Counted from the first letter of the stretch, positions 43,408 through 52,387 are shown. The stretch: DNA of 64,000 bases from Acidobacteriota bacterium (GCA_020439745.1 JAGQSC010000017.1:62001-126000); one strand, 5' to 3'. A program made the numbers and translations. The notes: generated by a model from the letters alone, not told the origin.

Positions 43408-43938
43408 CTACGGAGCCCTGTCGGGGAACAAATCGCTGACCAGGTTCTGGATTTTCTTGCGTGCGATCATCCAGTGGTTGCGGAGTGTGGACGGATTCAT
43501 TCCAGCCATCTCTGCGGCTTCACTTGGTGTGAGTCCTTCAACGGCACACAGATAAAAGACCAAACGCTGTTGCGCCGGCAAGGCTTCGAGGCAAATGTGT
43601 TTCAACTGCTTGTAATCTAACGATTCGTTGAACGCATATTCGATCATGGATTCGACGATTGGAACTTCAACCTTATGCCTGCGAAAGGCATCAATAACCA
43701 GTCTCGAAGCGATGGTGTAGAGCCAATTCGTGCTGCCCTTTGCCGGATTGTAACGACTGCGATTAGACCAAACCTTAATCCAAAAGTCTTGCAATCGATC
43801 GTCTACATCGGTGGTGGACGTGCCTTGAGACAGAAAAAAGCGCTCAAAGCGGCTGGATTCCTGCTGAATCAGAGTCGCTAATGCATCGCGATCACCGCGC
43901 TTTAAGGCTATGAGCAGGTCTTGGATGGTTGGGTTCAT
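43408..43938 (-). CDS. ECF-type sigma factor
   Basis: A 176-residue protein with region 2 (VDDRLQDFWIKVWSNRSRYNPAKGSTNWLYTIASRLVIDAFRRHK) and region 4 (LEALPAQQRLVFYLCAVEGLTPSEAAEMAGMNPSTLRNHWMIARKKI), as in extracytoplasmic-function sigma factors. No anti-sigma gene follows. Its start overlaps the stop of an upstream thioredoxin-like lipoprotein gene (ATGA), so the two are made together. The promoters it uses cannot be told from the window. Confidence 0.92.
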   Translation of the reverse strand: MNPTIQDLLIALKRGDRDALATLIQQESSRFERFFLSQGTSTTDVDDRLQDFWIKVWSNRSRYNPAKGSTNWLYTIASRLVIDAFRRHKVEVPIVESMIEYAFNESLDYKQLKHICLEALPAQQRLVFYLCAVEGLTPSEAAEMAGMNPSTLRNHWMIARKKIQNLVSDLFPDRAP

Positions 43939-44345
43939 TGATTGAGATATCGCAACAGCTGAGGGAGTACCTGGTTGGACGGGCCACTATTGAGCATTTG
44001 TTGCTGTTCATTATAGACGATCATATAGGGTAGGTCTTTGATATTCATGCTTTTGGCCAAGTTGGAATCAAACGAGACCAGGTCGAGTTTGTGAACGGTG
44101 ATACGGGGTCCATAGGTCCGCTCCAAGTCCTGCAGGCTCAGGTCGAGTACTTTGCAGGGGGCACACCAATCCGCAAACACTTCGAACACGGTGACTTGCC
44201 CAGCAACAATGTGTGGCCCCAAATCGATGGATTCGCCATGGGACAGCACCTGAAAGGAAATGGCCTCGCGTTTTTGGGCAGTTGGAGGTCCGCACGCCAC
44301 AAAGAAGCAAGTCATCCCCAAGATGCAAACCGTGAAACGCAACAA
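43935..44345 (-). CDS. Thioredoxin-like lipoprotein
   Basis: A 136-residue protein with a lipobox (FVAC, Cys18) and a thioredoxin domain: VTVFEVFADWCAPCKVLDLSLQ with active-site WCAPC, and LPYMIVYNEQQQM with the cis-Pro after KD-L. CAPC is between the thioredoxin CGPC and other periplasmic types. It starts with TTG at 44345 (an adjacent TTG at 44348 is also possible); GGAGG precedes. It is periplasmic, tethered to a membrane, and co-encoded with the ECF sigma factor; a role in thiol stress signalling is inferred. Confidence 0.87.
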   Translation of the reverse strand: MLRFTVCILGMTCFFVACGPPTAQKREAISFQVLSHGESIDLGPHIVAGQVTVFEVFADWCAPCKVLDLSLQDLERTYGPRITVHKLDLVSFDSNLAKSMNIKDLPYMIVYNEQQQMLNSGPSNQVLPQLLRYLNQ

Positions 44346-44403
44346 GCCAACCTCCGTAATCTCAACTATAATAGTCTAGTCATCACGACACGCTGAAGGA
44401 TAC

Positions 44404-45036
44404 ATGGATAGCGGCATTTACGTCTCAAAGAAATTGATTTTCCAACTAATCGTGGCATCGATTGTAGTCAACGTCTTGTTCTTACTGTTGGGTATGGTCA
44501 TCGGTAAGGATGATGGCAAGTGGCAGGCTCCAGTGGAAGAGGTTGCAGCAACGGATCAACCTCAAGACGATGATGCGCCCAACCCAATCGAGATGGAGAT
44601 GACCATTTTCGAGCGTGACCGTGAAGCCGAACGAGCCAAACCCATTGATGTGGCCTACCTGGACGACAAGAAACCTGACACGACCACGACCACAGCGAGT
44701 CAAGATCCCGCCAAAGAGCAGGCGCCAGAGCCCGTGGTTGAACGCACAAAACCGGATCCAAAACCTCCGGTTACCCAGGCTACGGACGGACCCATAGGGT
44801 CAACAGGTGGAAGTTATTTCATCCAAGTTGTGGCTTCCAAGGACCGAGCCAAGATTGAACCGCTTCGTGAGCAACTGGCGAAGTTGGGTTATCGCGTGTT
44901 CCTGGACCAGGAAAGTGACTGGACACGGCTCTTGGTCGGTTATTTTCCCGACCACACCTCAGCGACCAAAGAAAAAGGCAAAATCGACAGGGCACTGTCG
45001 GCTGCCAAAGTGAACTGCTGGGTGCGTAGCCGCTGA
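44404..45036 (+). CDS. SPOR-domain membrane protein
   Basis: A 210-residue protein: one N-terminal membrane helix (LIFQLIVASIVVNVLFLLLGMVIG), a disordered Pro/Thr/Asp-rich linker of about 90 residues (DTTTTTASQDPAKEQAPEP), and a C-terminal SPOR domain (GGSYFIQVVASKDRAKIEPLREQLAKLGYRVFL ... WTRLLVGYFPDHTSATKEKGKI). SPOR domains bind denuded peptidoglycan at division sites. Likely a FtsN/DedD-like envelope protein. TATAAT at 44367-44372 may serve as its -10 box. Confidence 0.87.
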   Translation: MDSGIYVSKKLIFQLIVASIVVNVLFLLLGMVIGKDDGKWQAPVEEVAATDQPQDDDAPNPIEMEMTIFERDREAERAKPIDVAYLDDKKPDTTTTTASQDPAKEQAPEPVVERTKPDPKPPVTQATDGPIGSTGGSYFIQVVASKDRAKIEPLREQLAKLGYRVFLDQESDWTRLLVGYFPDHTSATKEKGKIDRALSAAKVNCWVRSR

Positions 45037-45104
45037 ACCCTGACCGAATAATTGTGGATGTTTCAGCGTTTATCCAAAGTCAATTTCAGTCCAGGGACGA
45101 CCTA

Positions 45105-45240
45105 ATAAATGCAGGGGGATTTTGGCCGAAGGCCAAGCCCTCAATAGCCTAGGGTCGAGATCTGCGAAGCAGATTGAAAACCCTAGGTCCAAAGCATTTA
45201 TGAGCCAAGCGCTGAAAGCGCGAAACTCATAGATTGCCAC
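45105..45240 (+). repeat. Hairpin-rich element, left copy
   Basis: Nested inverted repeats: ATAAATGC (45105-45112) with GCATTTAT (45194-45201) as outer stem; inside, TTGGCC-GAA-GGCCAA (45122-45136) and CCTAGGG (45148-45154) with CCCTAGG (45181-45187) enclosing ATCTGC-GAA-GCAGAT (45160-45174). Then TATGAG (45199-45204) with CTCATA (45226-45231) encloses GCGCT-GAA-AGCGC (45209-45221). All three tips have GAA loops. In single-stranded form it would fold into a multi-branched structure. It is not coding. Confidence 0.8.
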
Positions 45241-45299
45241 CCGGAGATGAATCGTTGGTGTTCATAGTTACCCCGGGCTTGGTGTGATGTTATTGGGAT

Positions 45300-45416
45300 G
45301 AGATTTGGCGTCGCGCTTACAGCGCTCGGACTATGCGACTCCATACCTAGGGTCCGGTTTGCTGCGCAAACCTTGACTCTGGGCTACTCAGGGATTGGCC
45401 CTTGGCCAAACAATGC
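45300..45416 (-). repeat. Hairpin-rich element, right copy in inverse orientation
   Basis: Read on the minus strand, 45416 back to 45300 follows the left copy block by block: TTGGCC hairpin (45395-45409), a TAGCC..AGTC link, a GTTTGC/GCAAAC hairpin (45356-45372) in place of the ATCTGC one, CCCTAGG (45346-45352), then the GCGCT/AGCGC hairpin (45313-45325). Base identity is partial but the order and spacing agree, and the stems keep pairing despite changed bases, which suggests selection on structure. The two copies face each other across ~60 bp that repeats TCATAG (45227 and 45262). Confidence 0.7.
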
Positions 45417-45658
45417 AAAGGTCCGTGCATGATGAATCACCCAGTTGTACCTTGGTGCCATTCATCTTCGAGACACCTGCAGCTCTAAGCGAGACTCACG
45501 CTAAGGCCCGAGTCTGCAAAATGAGTCAGCCATCCCTAGCTGACGCGTTCGGTTTCGAGCCCTGAAATACGCCTCCGCCTGGCAGTTGAAGGCACGTTCG
45601 CCAGACTTGGCATTGGCATTGCCCTTTCTCTGATAAATCGTTAGCGAGGAGGGTTAGC

Positions 45659-47479
45659 TTGAAGAGCTCCATTCAGTTGTCTTGGTTTTTTGTGACAGCT
45701 ATAGAAACTATTGCGGGAGGCTGGATTCCACATATCCCGCCACCTGAGTCTCCCTATGAAATGACACTGTCGCTGGTCAATGAGTCCGACACGACCCAAG
45801 TCTTTCATTTCTTTCCTTTTGATGAACAGGGTGTGGCCTTGACGTCATTTCAGATGGCCTTGGCGCCGCATACCTTTCAGACACAACCAGCTCATCCATT
45901 TTTTGAACCCATCACCAGCCATGTGCGCGTGGGCAGTACCAATGGCCAAGTCCTTTGGTCTTATGACCTTAAAGGCCGTGGTAAGGGCCAACCCCTGTTT
46001 CGACTGCACCCGGGGACTACGTACCGAGCCTTGACGGATTGGCGTCATGGGGTGGACGGTGCGTTTGGACTGTCGCTGGTCAATACATCAGATGAGTTGG
46101 CGATGGTCGACGTCCGCGTGATGTCTGCGGAAAAATCAGTCCAGCGCCTCGAGATTCAACCGCGTGCCAAGGCGCTAATACGGGATGAGCAGTTTGATGA
46201 CTATGATCAGGTCGTGATTGAGATTGAATCCAGCCAGAGATTAGCGATTACGGCGGCTCAGCGTTCCTGGTCAGGCGAAAACAGTCATTTCTTCCCGCGC
46301 GACCTACTTTTGGAACAGCAAATTCCGTCACAAGACCTGGTGGATATTCGTGACGGCGTCTTGAGACAGATGCTCCTCAGCTTACTGGACAATCAACCCG
46401 AAGATGGTCAGCTCACGCGATTCGAGATGGAGAAACTGGAATCACTTAATTGCGCAAAACGAGGGATTCGTTCACTTGAAGGGCTTCAGGCGGCCACGAA
46501 TCTGAAAGTACTGCATTGCGACCGCAATATCATCACGGATGCTCGGCCTATTGATGCGCTTTTGAATCTGGAATCGTTGGATCTTAGCGACAATCCAGTG
46601 ATTCACTTGCCTCGGTTGGCCGAGTCTCATGTTTTGTCGGTGCTGATTGCGAATCGCTTGGGCTTGACTGAATTTATCCCAGACTGGTACCAGCTTCCGT
46701 TGAAGGAACTGTCTCTAGTGAGGAACCAAATAGACGCCTTTGATTTTCAAGGGTTCACGGATATTGAGACGGTCAATTTGGAGCAAAACCCGGGCTTGCA
46801 GTTACTGTCGACAAACTTTCCACAGTCCTTGAGGTCGCTCGACTTGCGGTACTGCGGTCTGACAGAGAATGACTTCTCAAACTCGAGCATCGAAACGCTA
46901 GACCTGGGTGTTAACCCCGGTTTGTCCGGCAAACAACTCCTGTTACCGCAAACGCTCCACGTGCTCGAACTCGACTACTGCGGCATGGATTCGTTTTTTT
47001 ACGAGTTGCCCCAGCTCGAAACACTTGATTTGAGCGGTAATCAGATGCTGACAAGCCAGAACCTCTCGCTTCCTGAAACGTTGAGATCGCTTGAATTGCG
47101 AGCATGCGATGGAATCGTTCGGCTTGACCATCACTTGCCTCGTCTTTCAGCGCTAGATATTTCAGATTCGGACATCATCCTTTCACCAGCTCAATACGAA
47201 AGTTTGAAGGTGCTTAAGATGAACTATGCCAAACAGACGTCGTTTCCCATGCAAATCCAGTCCTTAGGCAACCTTGAGGAAGTCTATGCATCCCGCGGAA
47301 GACTCGAGAAATGTGACGCCCTACTTGCCCTCCCCAATCTCAAGATTGTGGACGTCGTGGGCAATTATCTGGGTGCGGATCAATGCACGGTGATCGAGAC
47401 GCTCATCAATCGGGGGGTCGAGGTTTCCTATCGATATCAGAACCACGAATATCTCAACTGCCCTGGAGGTACACCATGA
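45659..47479 (+). CDS. Secreted leucine-rich-repeat protein, LRR-A of the five-gene operon
   Basis: A 606-residue protein with TTG start at 45659 after GAGGAGGG. After a leader come two beta-sandwich-like segments (residues ~35-215: YEMTLSLVNESDTTQVFHFFPFDE ... FGLSLVNTSDELAMVDVRVMSAE), then an EF-hand-like loop (NQPEDGQLTRFE, ~244-255) with the usual GIRSLEGLQAATNL linker, then about 13 leucine-rich repeats (LKVLHCDRNIITDARPI; LESLDLSDNPVIHLPRL) and a capping segment VVGNYLGADQC...YRYQNHEYLNC. The LRR part is of the bacterial internalin-like type that binds proteins or glycans. Its stop overlaps the next gene. Confidence 0.85.
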   Translation: MKSSIQLSWFFVTAIETIAGGWIPHIPPPESPYEMTLSLVNESDTTQVFHFFPFDEQGVALTSFQMALAPHTFQTQPAHPFFEPITSHVRVGSTNGQVLWSYDLKGRGKGQPLFRLHPGTTYRALTDWRHGVDGAFGLSLVNTSDELAMVDVRVMSAEKSVQRLEIQPRAKALIRDEQFDDYDQVVIEIESSQRLAITAAQRSWSGENSHFFPRDLLLEQQIPSQDLVDIRDGVLRQMLLSLLDNQPEDGQLTRFEMEKLESLNCAKRGIRSLEGLQAATNLKVLHCDRNIITDARPIDALLNLESLDLSDNPVIHLPRLAESHVLSVLIANRLGLTEFIPDWYQLPLKELSLVRNQIDAFDFQGFTDIETVNLEQNPGLQLLSTNFPQSLRSLDLRYCGLTENDFSNSSIETLDLGVNPGLSGKQLLLPQTLHVLELDYCGMDSFFYELPQLETLDLSGNQMLTSQNLSLPETLRSLELRACDGIVRLDHHLPRLSALDISDSDIILSPAQYESLKVLKMNYAKQTSFPMQIQSLGNLEEVYASRGRLEKCDALLALPNLKIVDVVGNYLGADQCTVIETLINRGVEVSYRYQNHEYLNCPGGTP

Positions 47480-48813
47480 TTTTTGTCGCCCTTTTTGTAC
47501 TGGCCAACGTGGAACTCACATCAACCGTTCCCGAAGTAAATGTCAGGTCGTTGGGCCAGCGAGCGGGCACCATCACGATGACCGTCAACGGTAACGACTT
47601 TTTTGAAGCCTCTCCCGAAACCCCAGTGTTTATTCGCATCAGACTGGACAAAGGGGTTCGGCTCAGCGAAACGTTGGTGGATGTCGAAACGGCGCTTAGT
47701 CGTAATGACCCCATTTTGCTGGCTATGTCCTTGTTGGCCAGTAATGGCTCGGTTTTGCGTGCCCCGCCACACACGGTGAGCATTGTGCGTTGGCACAAGG
47801 ATGAAGGTGAGTTTTGGCTCAAGGTTCAGGCTACATCCTCAAGATGGATCGAATCTCCAGATGGGACTCTATTACCTCCAGACGTGAACCGGCGAGTGCA
47901 GTGGACCATTGGACAAGCAGTCGAAGGGGATCGAGCTCAAAACGAACCTTTGTTTGCGATGGGGCTTGCGAACCTCACCGCAAACACGCGAAATGAGGGT
48001 GCAGTATCCACCTTCATATTGGTGAATACACAACCGTCGATTGTGGAGGCCAATCAAGGTACGCAATCAGAGCTGAACTTCGACACCATCGCTTTTGATC
48101 GTCAAACAATAGGTGTCACAACTGAAGACCACAGCTCGGGAATTCGAACGGGCGACGACACGTCTGCCAACTTCAGTGGACATGACACCGTGGGCATCGC
48201 AGTTGAAGAGGTTCGCGAACAGGTACTCTGGCCCGAGACCACGCTTCAACCGACCCTTCGTGTGTTTAATCCAACCACAGAACATAGACCCATCATTGTT
48301 CGGGGAAACGATGAGGCGACGTGGGTGCGTGAAATTGGGCCAGGCGTCAATTTCTTTTCACTCGAAGACCTCGCGATATCTGGTCGGTCGCTCATCTTCG
48401 ACGAACATGATGAACTGGTGACGCACTTGATGCTTCAAAACAGTTCGGACCACCTGCTGAGTATGGACACATCCACCAGGAACACCGACCATCGTTTCCT
48501 CATTCGTGCGCAGGGGGAGACCGTGCTACTTCTGGTTAACCCCAACCATGGAGCCGCTACCCAGATTACGTTCGCCATATCCGACCCGTCGGGCGAGGTT
48601 CTATTCGCCGAGGTCCTGGAAATTGGCCCAGGCGAAAAACTGGAGCACCCGTTGAATACCTACCTGACCGCAGAGGAGGTACTCGTTCGCATCCAGGGAA
48701 TAGACCCAGTTCATGCAAGCATCACGCAGTTTGTGGACAGGGGTGATGGGGTCGGCTGGATCAGGTCCATACCTCCTTTGCCCGATATCGATGATCAGGT
48801 AGCGTCACCATGA
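47476..48813 (+). CDS. Secreted protein of unknown family, X1
   Basis: A 445-residue protein, not recognised. It has a short uncharged leader (MIFVALFVLANVEL). The N-terminal ~160 residues are shared with the next gene and, less, with 52388: RAGTITMTVNGNDFFEASPETPVFIRIRLDKGVRLSETLVDVETAL, then HTVSIVRWHKDEGEFWLKVQATSSRWIESPDG. The C-terminal half has repeated beta-sandwich-like units (LRVFNPTTEHRPIIVRG; LLLVNPNHGAATQITFAISDPSG; ASITQFVDRGDGVGWIRSIPPLP) like the N-terminal segments of the LRR proteins. GGAGG precedes the start; the ATG overlaps the stop of the LRR gene. Confidence 0.8.
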   Translation: MIFVALFVLANVELTSTVPEVNVRSLGQRAGTITMTVNGNDFFEASPETPVFIRIRLDKGVRLSETLVDVETALSRNDPILLAMSLLASNGSVLRAPPHTVSIVRWHKDEGEFWLKVQATSSRWIESPDGTLLPPDVNRRVQWTIGQAVEGDRAQNEPLFAMGLANLTANTRNEGAVSTFILVNTQPSIVEANQGTQSELNFDTIAFDRQTIGVTTEDHSSGIRTGDDTSANFSGHDTVGIAVEEVREQVLWPETTLQPTLRVFNPTTEHRPIIVRGNDEATWVREIGPGVNFFSLEDLAISGRSLIFDEHDELVTHLMLQNSSDHLLSMDTSTRNTDHRFLIRAQGETVLLLVNPNHGAATQITFAISDPSGEVLFAEVLEIGPGEKLEHPLNTYLTAEEVLVRIQGIDPVHASITQFVDRGDGVGWIRSIPPLPDIDDQVASP

Positions 48814-50144
48814 GTTGGTTACCCCTCTTGATCCTGGCAAACATCGACTTGGACACAACCACACCCTTTATGAACAATGATTCGTTTGGTCAGCATGCTG
48901 GCAAGATCACCATGACCATCAACGGAAATGATTTCTATGAGGCATCACCTGATACCCCTGTATTCCTCAGGTTTCGCTTGGACAAAAACACCCGACTTGC
49001 GGAGACCTTGGTAGATGTGGAGACTGCACTTAGGCGTAATACCCCCATCAATCTGGCTATGTCGCTCTTATCCAGTGATGATTCTAAGCTCAGGGCCCCC
49101 AGCCATTCCTTGAGCATCGTCAGATGGCAAAGAGGAGAAGGTGAGTTTTGGCTCAGGGTCCTAACGTCATCCAACCTATGGGTAGAGTCTCCTCAAGGAA
49201 AATTGAGTCCCCCAGACCTCTATCACCGCGTGCAGTGGACCTTGGGACAGTCTGTGGATCTAGATATGGCACACAATGAGCCACTTTATGCCCTCGGTAA
49301 AGCCAACCTTGAGGCCAATTACCGCCAGGACGAAGCGGTTCCCACCTTCCTGATATTGGACACCAGCTACTCTTATTTGGAGTCATTCCCTGATCTCAAC
49401 GCCAAACAGCGTTTCGATACGATTGCGTTCAATTATTTGACAACAGGCGTGTTAACTGAGGAATTCAGCACCGGGATACGATTAGGCGATGCTACTTCGG
49501 CTAATTTCAACGGTAGTGACACTGTTGCAATCGGGATTGAAGAAAGCAGACCCTTCTTCTTTTGGCAGAATGCATACCTGAAACCAGTGCTTAGGGTCTT
49601 TAATCCGACCTCTGAACAAAAGCCTGTGGTGGTTGTAGGCCGACTCAGTGTTTCCGTATGTGTGACCTATCCAGGATCCAACCTCTTTTCTTTGGAAGAC
49701 ATCGTTTCATCCGAACCGTGGATATCTTTGGAAGAAGCAGATGAAGTAATCGCCCAGTTTGCATTTCAGAACGTCTCTGGTCAGGTGTTCAGCCTTCAGG
49801 AATCGCAATTAGGCGCGGAACAGACCTACCTGCTGCATGCTGGATCTCGGGGTGAAGCAACGATCAATTTGGCAAATTGGAATCCCGAATCGGCTCAGGT
49901 GGTCGTGGAAACCGTAACTGAGAGTGGAGAAATCAATACGGTCATGGAACTCTCGTTGGCGCTGATTAGGATGGTGCATGTACCGCTCGATGTGCACCTC
50001 ACAGAAGAACCAACTCTGATTCGGTTGAGAAGCACCCAAGCCATACTTGCGTCAGTCACACAACAATACGGCGATGGTGAAGGCAAGGGGTGGGTAAGAA
50101 ACATCGCGCCACTTCCAAAGTTGACCGAGGAGGTGACGTTTTGA
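48810..50144 (+). CDS. Secreted protein of unknown family, X2 (paralogue of X1)
   Basis: A 444-residue protein closely related to X1 over its whole length: AGKITMTINGNDFYEASPDTPVFLRFRLDKNTRLAETLVDVETAL, then HSLSIVRWQRGEGEFWLRVLTSSNLWVESPQG, VQWTLGQSV, the TANF..SDTVAIGIEE block, LRVFNPTSEQKPVVVVG and the ending ASVTQQYGDGEGKGWVRNIAPLP. The leader is MSWLPLLILAN. The start overlaps the stop of X1 by 4 bp. X1 and X2 are probably a local duplication. The well kept TRP and acidic positions suggest that a binding function is selected for. Function unknown. Confidence 0.8.
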   Translation: MSWLPLLILANIDLDTTTPFMNNDSFGQHAGKITMTINGNDFYEASPDTPVFLRFRLDKNTRLAETLVDVETALRRNTPINLAMSLLSSDDSKLRAPSHSLSIVRWQRGEGEFWLRVLTSSNLWVESPQGKLSPPDLYHRVQWTLGQSVDLDMAHNEPLYALGKANLEANYRQDEAVPTFLILDTSYSYLESFPDLNAKQRFDTIAFNYLTTGVLTEEFSTGIRLGDATSANFNGSDTVAIGIEESRPFFFWQNAYLKPVLRVFNPTSEQKPVVVVGRLSVSVCVTYPGSNLFSLEDIVSSEPWISLEEADEVIAQFAFQNVSGQVFSLQESQLGAEQTYLLHAGSRGEATINLANWNPESAQVVVETVTESGEINTVMELSLALIRMVHVPLDVHLTEEPTLIRLRSTQAILASVTQQYGDGEGKGWVRNIAPLPKLTEEVTF

Positions 50145-52375
50145 TGTTGATGGTTTTGATCACCTGCTATTCGTTTGCCGATTCGGGGCAACGACTTTGG
50201 ATCGGGCACGTACCAACACAGGGTTCCTCGGTCGACATGACGCTTTACCTGGTTAATCGGTCCGAACGGCCAGAAGAAATGGTCTTTGACGTCTATTCTC
50301 AGTCAGGCAGTGCGGTGGATCCTGTGCACATTACCGTACCGGCAAACGAGACACTGGCCGTCGCGTCCGAAGATCTGTTTGGGCCTGAGGCAAGTCATGC
50401 TGCTTTTTCGAGCGGATCTGTCTCGGTAAGATGGAGCTACGCACTGTCAGGCGCACTCAACCAACAGCCGCTGTTTGAACCCAGCGATGGGTTGAGCCAG
50501 AAAATGTTGGTTGATTGGCATCCCGTGGATTCGGGTACCTTTGGCGTAGCGATTGTCAATACTTCGGATCAACCTGCACAGTTAGTCTGGTCAACAAGTG
50601 GTGCCGTGTTGAACCAAATGAGTCTCGGCCCATATGAAAAAAGGGTGCTTGATTTCAGCGGTGTCGACGCGAGTTCGCTTTCACTTGATTCTGATCAAAC
50701 GTTCGCCTTTGTGGCGGCCCAAGTGAGTCAATCCGGCACGGACAGTAGTTATATCCCCAAGCCAGGAGCAGAGTTGAAGCGGGCCCAAGTCGACTTGGTT
50801 GACGACAATCTTCGTGCCCTGGTGATGCAGATCGCGGACAATTCGCCGCGCGATGGCCACATCAGCCTTTATGAGGCCAAGCAAATTCAGTGCATCAACG
50901 CACAGGGTCTAGCCATTAGATCAATAGGCGGATTGGAATTGTTCACTGAGCTTCGGAAGTTAGACTTGAGCGATAACTTCATACATCAATTGACGTCAGA
51001 ATCTTTACCCGTGTCGCTTGAGGAGTTGACGCTATCAGGTAATCCCTTGACCGAGGTTCCTGATTTGTCGGCCTTGCCAGAACTCCTGCGACTAGACTTA
51101 GCCAATTGTTCGTTCTCAAACGTGCCGCGCCTCGTTCATGCTCGATTGGAGTCGATTGACCTTACGAGATCAGGCATAGTTGTCATTGATCTTTCGGGGA
51201 TGCCTATGCTGAAAGAGCTTCGGCTGGGGTTTAACCCACTCGACCCAAGTCAACTCACTTTGCCTGGGCGACTGACCCACCTCGCTTTGAATGGATGCTT
51301 GATCCGCAGTATCCAACTCGACCTTCCTGAACTGGTTGATTTGGACCTGTCCGACAACGTGCTCAGCCACGTCACATTGGAAACCCCGCGCCTGACCTAT
51401 CTCAACTTGGCAAAAGCTCAGCTAACCACTGTCCCGGTTGCGCCTCTTCCGCGTTTGCGTGATCTAATCATCGACGACAACCCAATCAGGTCGCTCGATT
51501 CCATTTCGAGCTTCACGACACTAGAGCATTTATGCGCCGAGCGGATCAAGGAAACGCCACTAGCTTTCACCAACGAAATGCCCTTTCTCAGGACCCTAGA
51601 TTTCAGCGATGGGCGGCACACAACGGCCAATTTTTACAATTGTCCCAGTTTGGAAGAAGTTGATCTGAGCGGGAACAACCTTCACGAAATTCCCGCAGTG
51701 CATCCATTAGCACCTCTACGCATCTTGAACTTGAGTCGCAACAGTATCTTGTCGCTCACACCGGCCACTCACTTAAATCAACTCCAACAGCTCAATCTCA
51801 GTTTCAACCGAATCGAGGCAATCCCATCTGTTTGGCGAAATCCGGAACTTGAACACTTGGATCTAAGTTGGAATCGTCTTGCCCGAATACCTGGCGAGTG
51901 GACCTTGTTGGGTCTGAAATGGCTGGACGTTTCATATAACTATGTTGAGGATTTTGATGTCTTTTTTAGACTCGACCAAATGACGGATCTCAATTTGACC
52001 TCGAACAGATTATCGGTGTTGCCCCCCCTGCATGCCGTGAATCTCGTGAATTTGAAAGTGGCGCAAAATAGACTCACCCACGTCCCCTCCTTTTCGTATG
52101 TACCTTCTCTTCGGTTGCTGGACCTTAACTTCAACAAGATCGAAGGTTTTGGGGACCTAACTCAACTTCAAAGACTGAAACACTTAGAACTCTTGGTGAA
52201 TGAGCTTAGTGACATTCAACCGCTGCTCATATTGCGTCAACTTGAATACCTGCGGCTCACAGGCAATCGTCTCGGACCCGATCAATGCCCTTATTTGCTG
52301 GAGATCGCCAGCCATGCGGACGTTCAGTTTCGCAACCAAACAGGTTACCAACTGCAATGCGAAATGGATCTGTAG
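50144..52375 (+). CDS. Secreted leucine-rich-repeat protein, LRR-B
   Basis: A 743-residue protein, the larger relative of LRR-A. Leader MLMVLITCYSFA, then the same two sandwich-like segments (VDMTLYLVNRSERPEEMVFDVYS; FGVAIVNTSDQPAQLVWST), the EF-hand-like loop NSPRDGHISLYE (~232-243) with AIRSIGGLELFTEL, and about 18-20 repeats (LRKLDLSDNFIHQLT; LEELTLSGNPLTEVPDLS; LRILNLSRNSILSLTPA), ending in the shared cap LTGNRLGPDQC...FRNQTGYQLQC. The start at 50144 overlaps the X2 stop (TGATG) and follows GAGGAGGTGA; an earlier frame start at 50090 is unlikely. It is probably exposed outside the cell. Confidence 0.85.
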   Translation: MLMVLITCYSFADSGQRLWIGHVPTQGSSVDMTLYLVNRSERPEEMVFDVYSQSGSAVDPVHITVPANETLAVASEDLFGPEASHAAFSSGSVSVRWSYALSGALNQQPLFEPSDGLSQKMLVDWHPVDSGTFGVAIVNTSDQPAQLVWSTSGAVLNQMSLGPYEKRVLDFSGVDASSLSLDSDQTFAFVAAQVSQSGTDSSYIPKPGAELKRAQVDLVDDNLRALVMQIADNSPRDGHISLYEAKQIQCINAQGLAIRSIGGLELFTELRKLDLSDNFIHQLTSESLPVSLEELTLSGNPLTEVPDLSALPELLRLDLANCSFSNVPRLVHARLESIDLTRSGIVVIDLSGMPMLKELRLGFNPLDPSQLTLPGRLTHLALNGCLIRSIQLDLPELVDLDLSDNVLSHVTLETPRLTYLNLAKAQLTTVPVAPLPRLRDLIIDDNPIRSLDSISSFTTLEHLCAERIKETPLAFTNEMPFLRTLDFSDGRHTTANFYNCPSLEEVDLSGNNLHEIPAVHPLAPLRILNLSRNSILSLTPATHLNQLQQLNLSFNRIEAIPSVWRNPELEHLDLSWNRLARIPGEWTLLGLKWLDVSYNYVEDFDVFFRLDQMTDLNLTSNRLSVLPPLHAVNLVNLKVAQNRLTHVPSFSYVPSLRLLDLNFNKIEGFGDLTQLQRLKHLELLVNELSDIQPLLILRQLEYLRLTGNRLGPDQCPYLLEIASHADVQFRNQTGYQLQCEMDL

Positions 52376-52387
52376 GAAGGAGGCCCT

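Larger units (their letters stand above)
45037..45658. other. 622-bp intergenic region without a gene
   Basis: No convincing reading frame. 45105-45416 holds two facing hairpin-rich elements (separate entries). From 45420 to 45640 I see no clear repeat, only short palindromic pieces. GAGGAGGG just before 45659 is the ribosome site of the LRR operon; TTGGCA (45607-45612) and GATAAA (45632-45637), 19 bp apart, are a weak promoter candidate for it. Confidence 0.6.

Noticed and set aside
45105-45416. CRISPR array
   Set aside because: The repeats are inverted, variable in sequence and without regular spacers; no cas gene is in the window.
45105-45640. Insertion sequence remnant with transposase
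   Set aside because: No reading frame with transposase-like residues and no terminal repeats with target duplication could be found.
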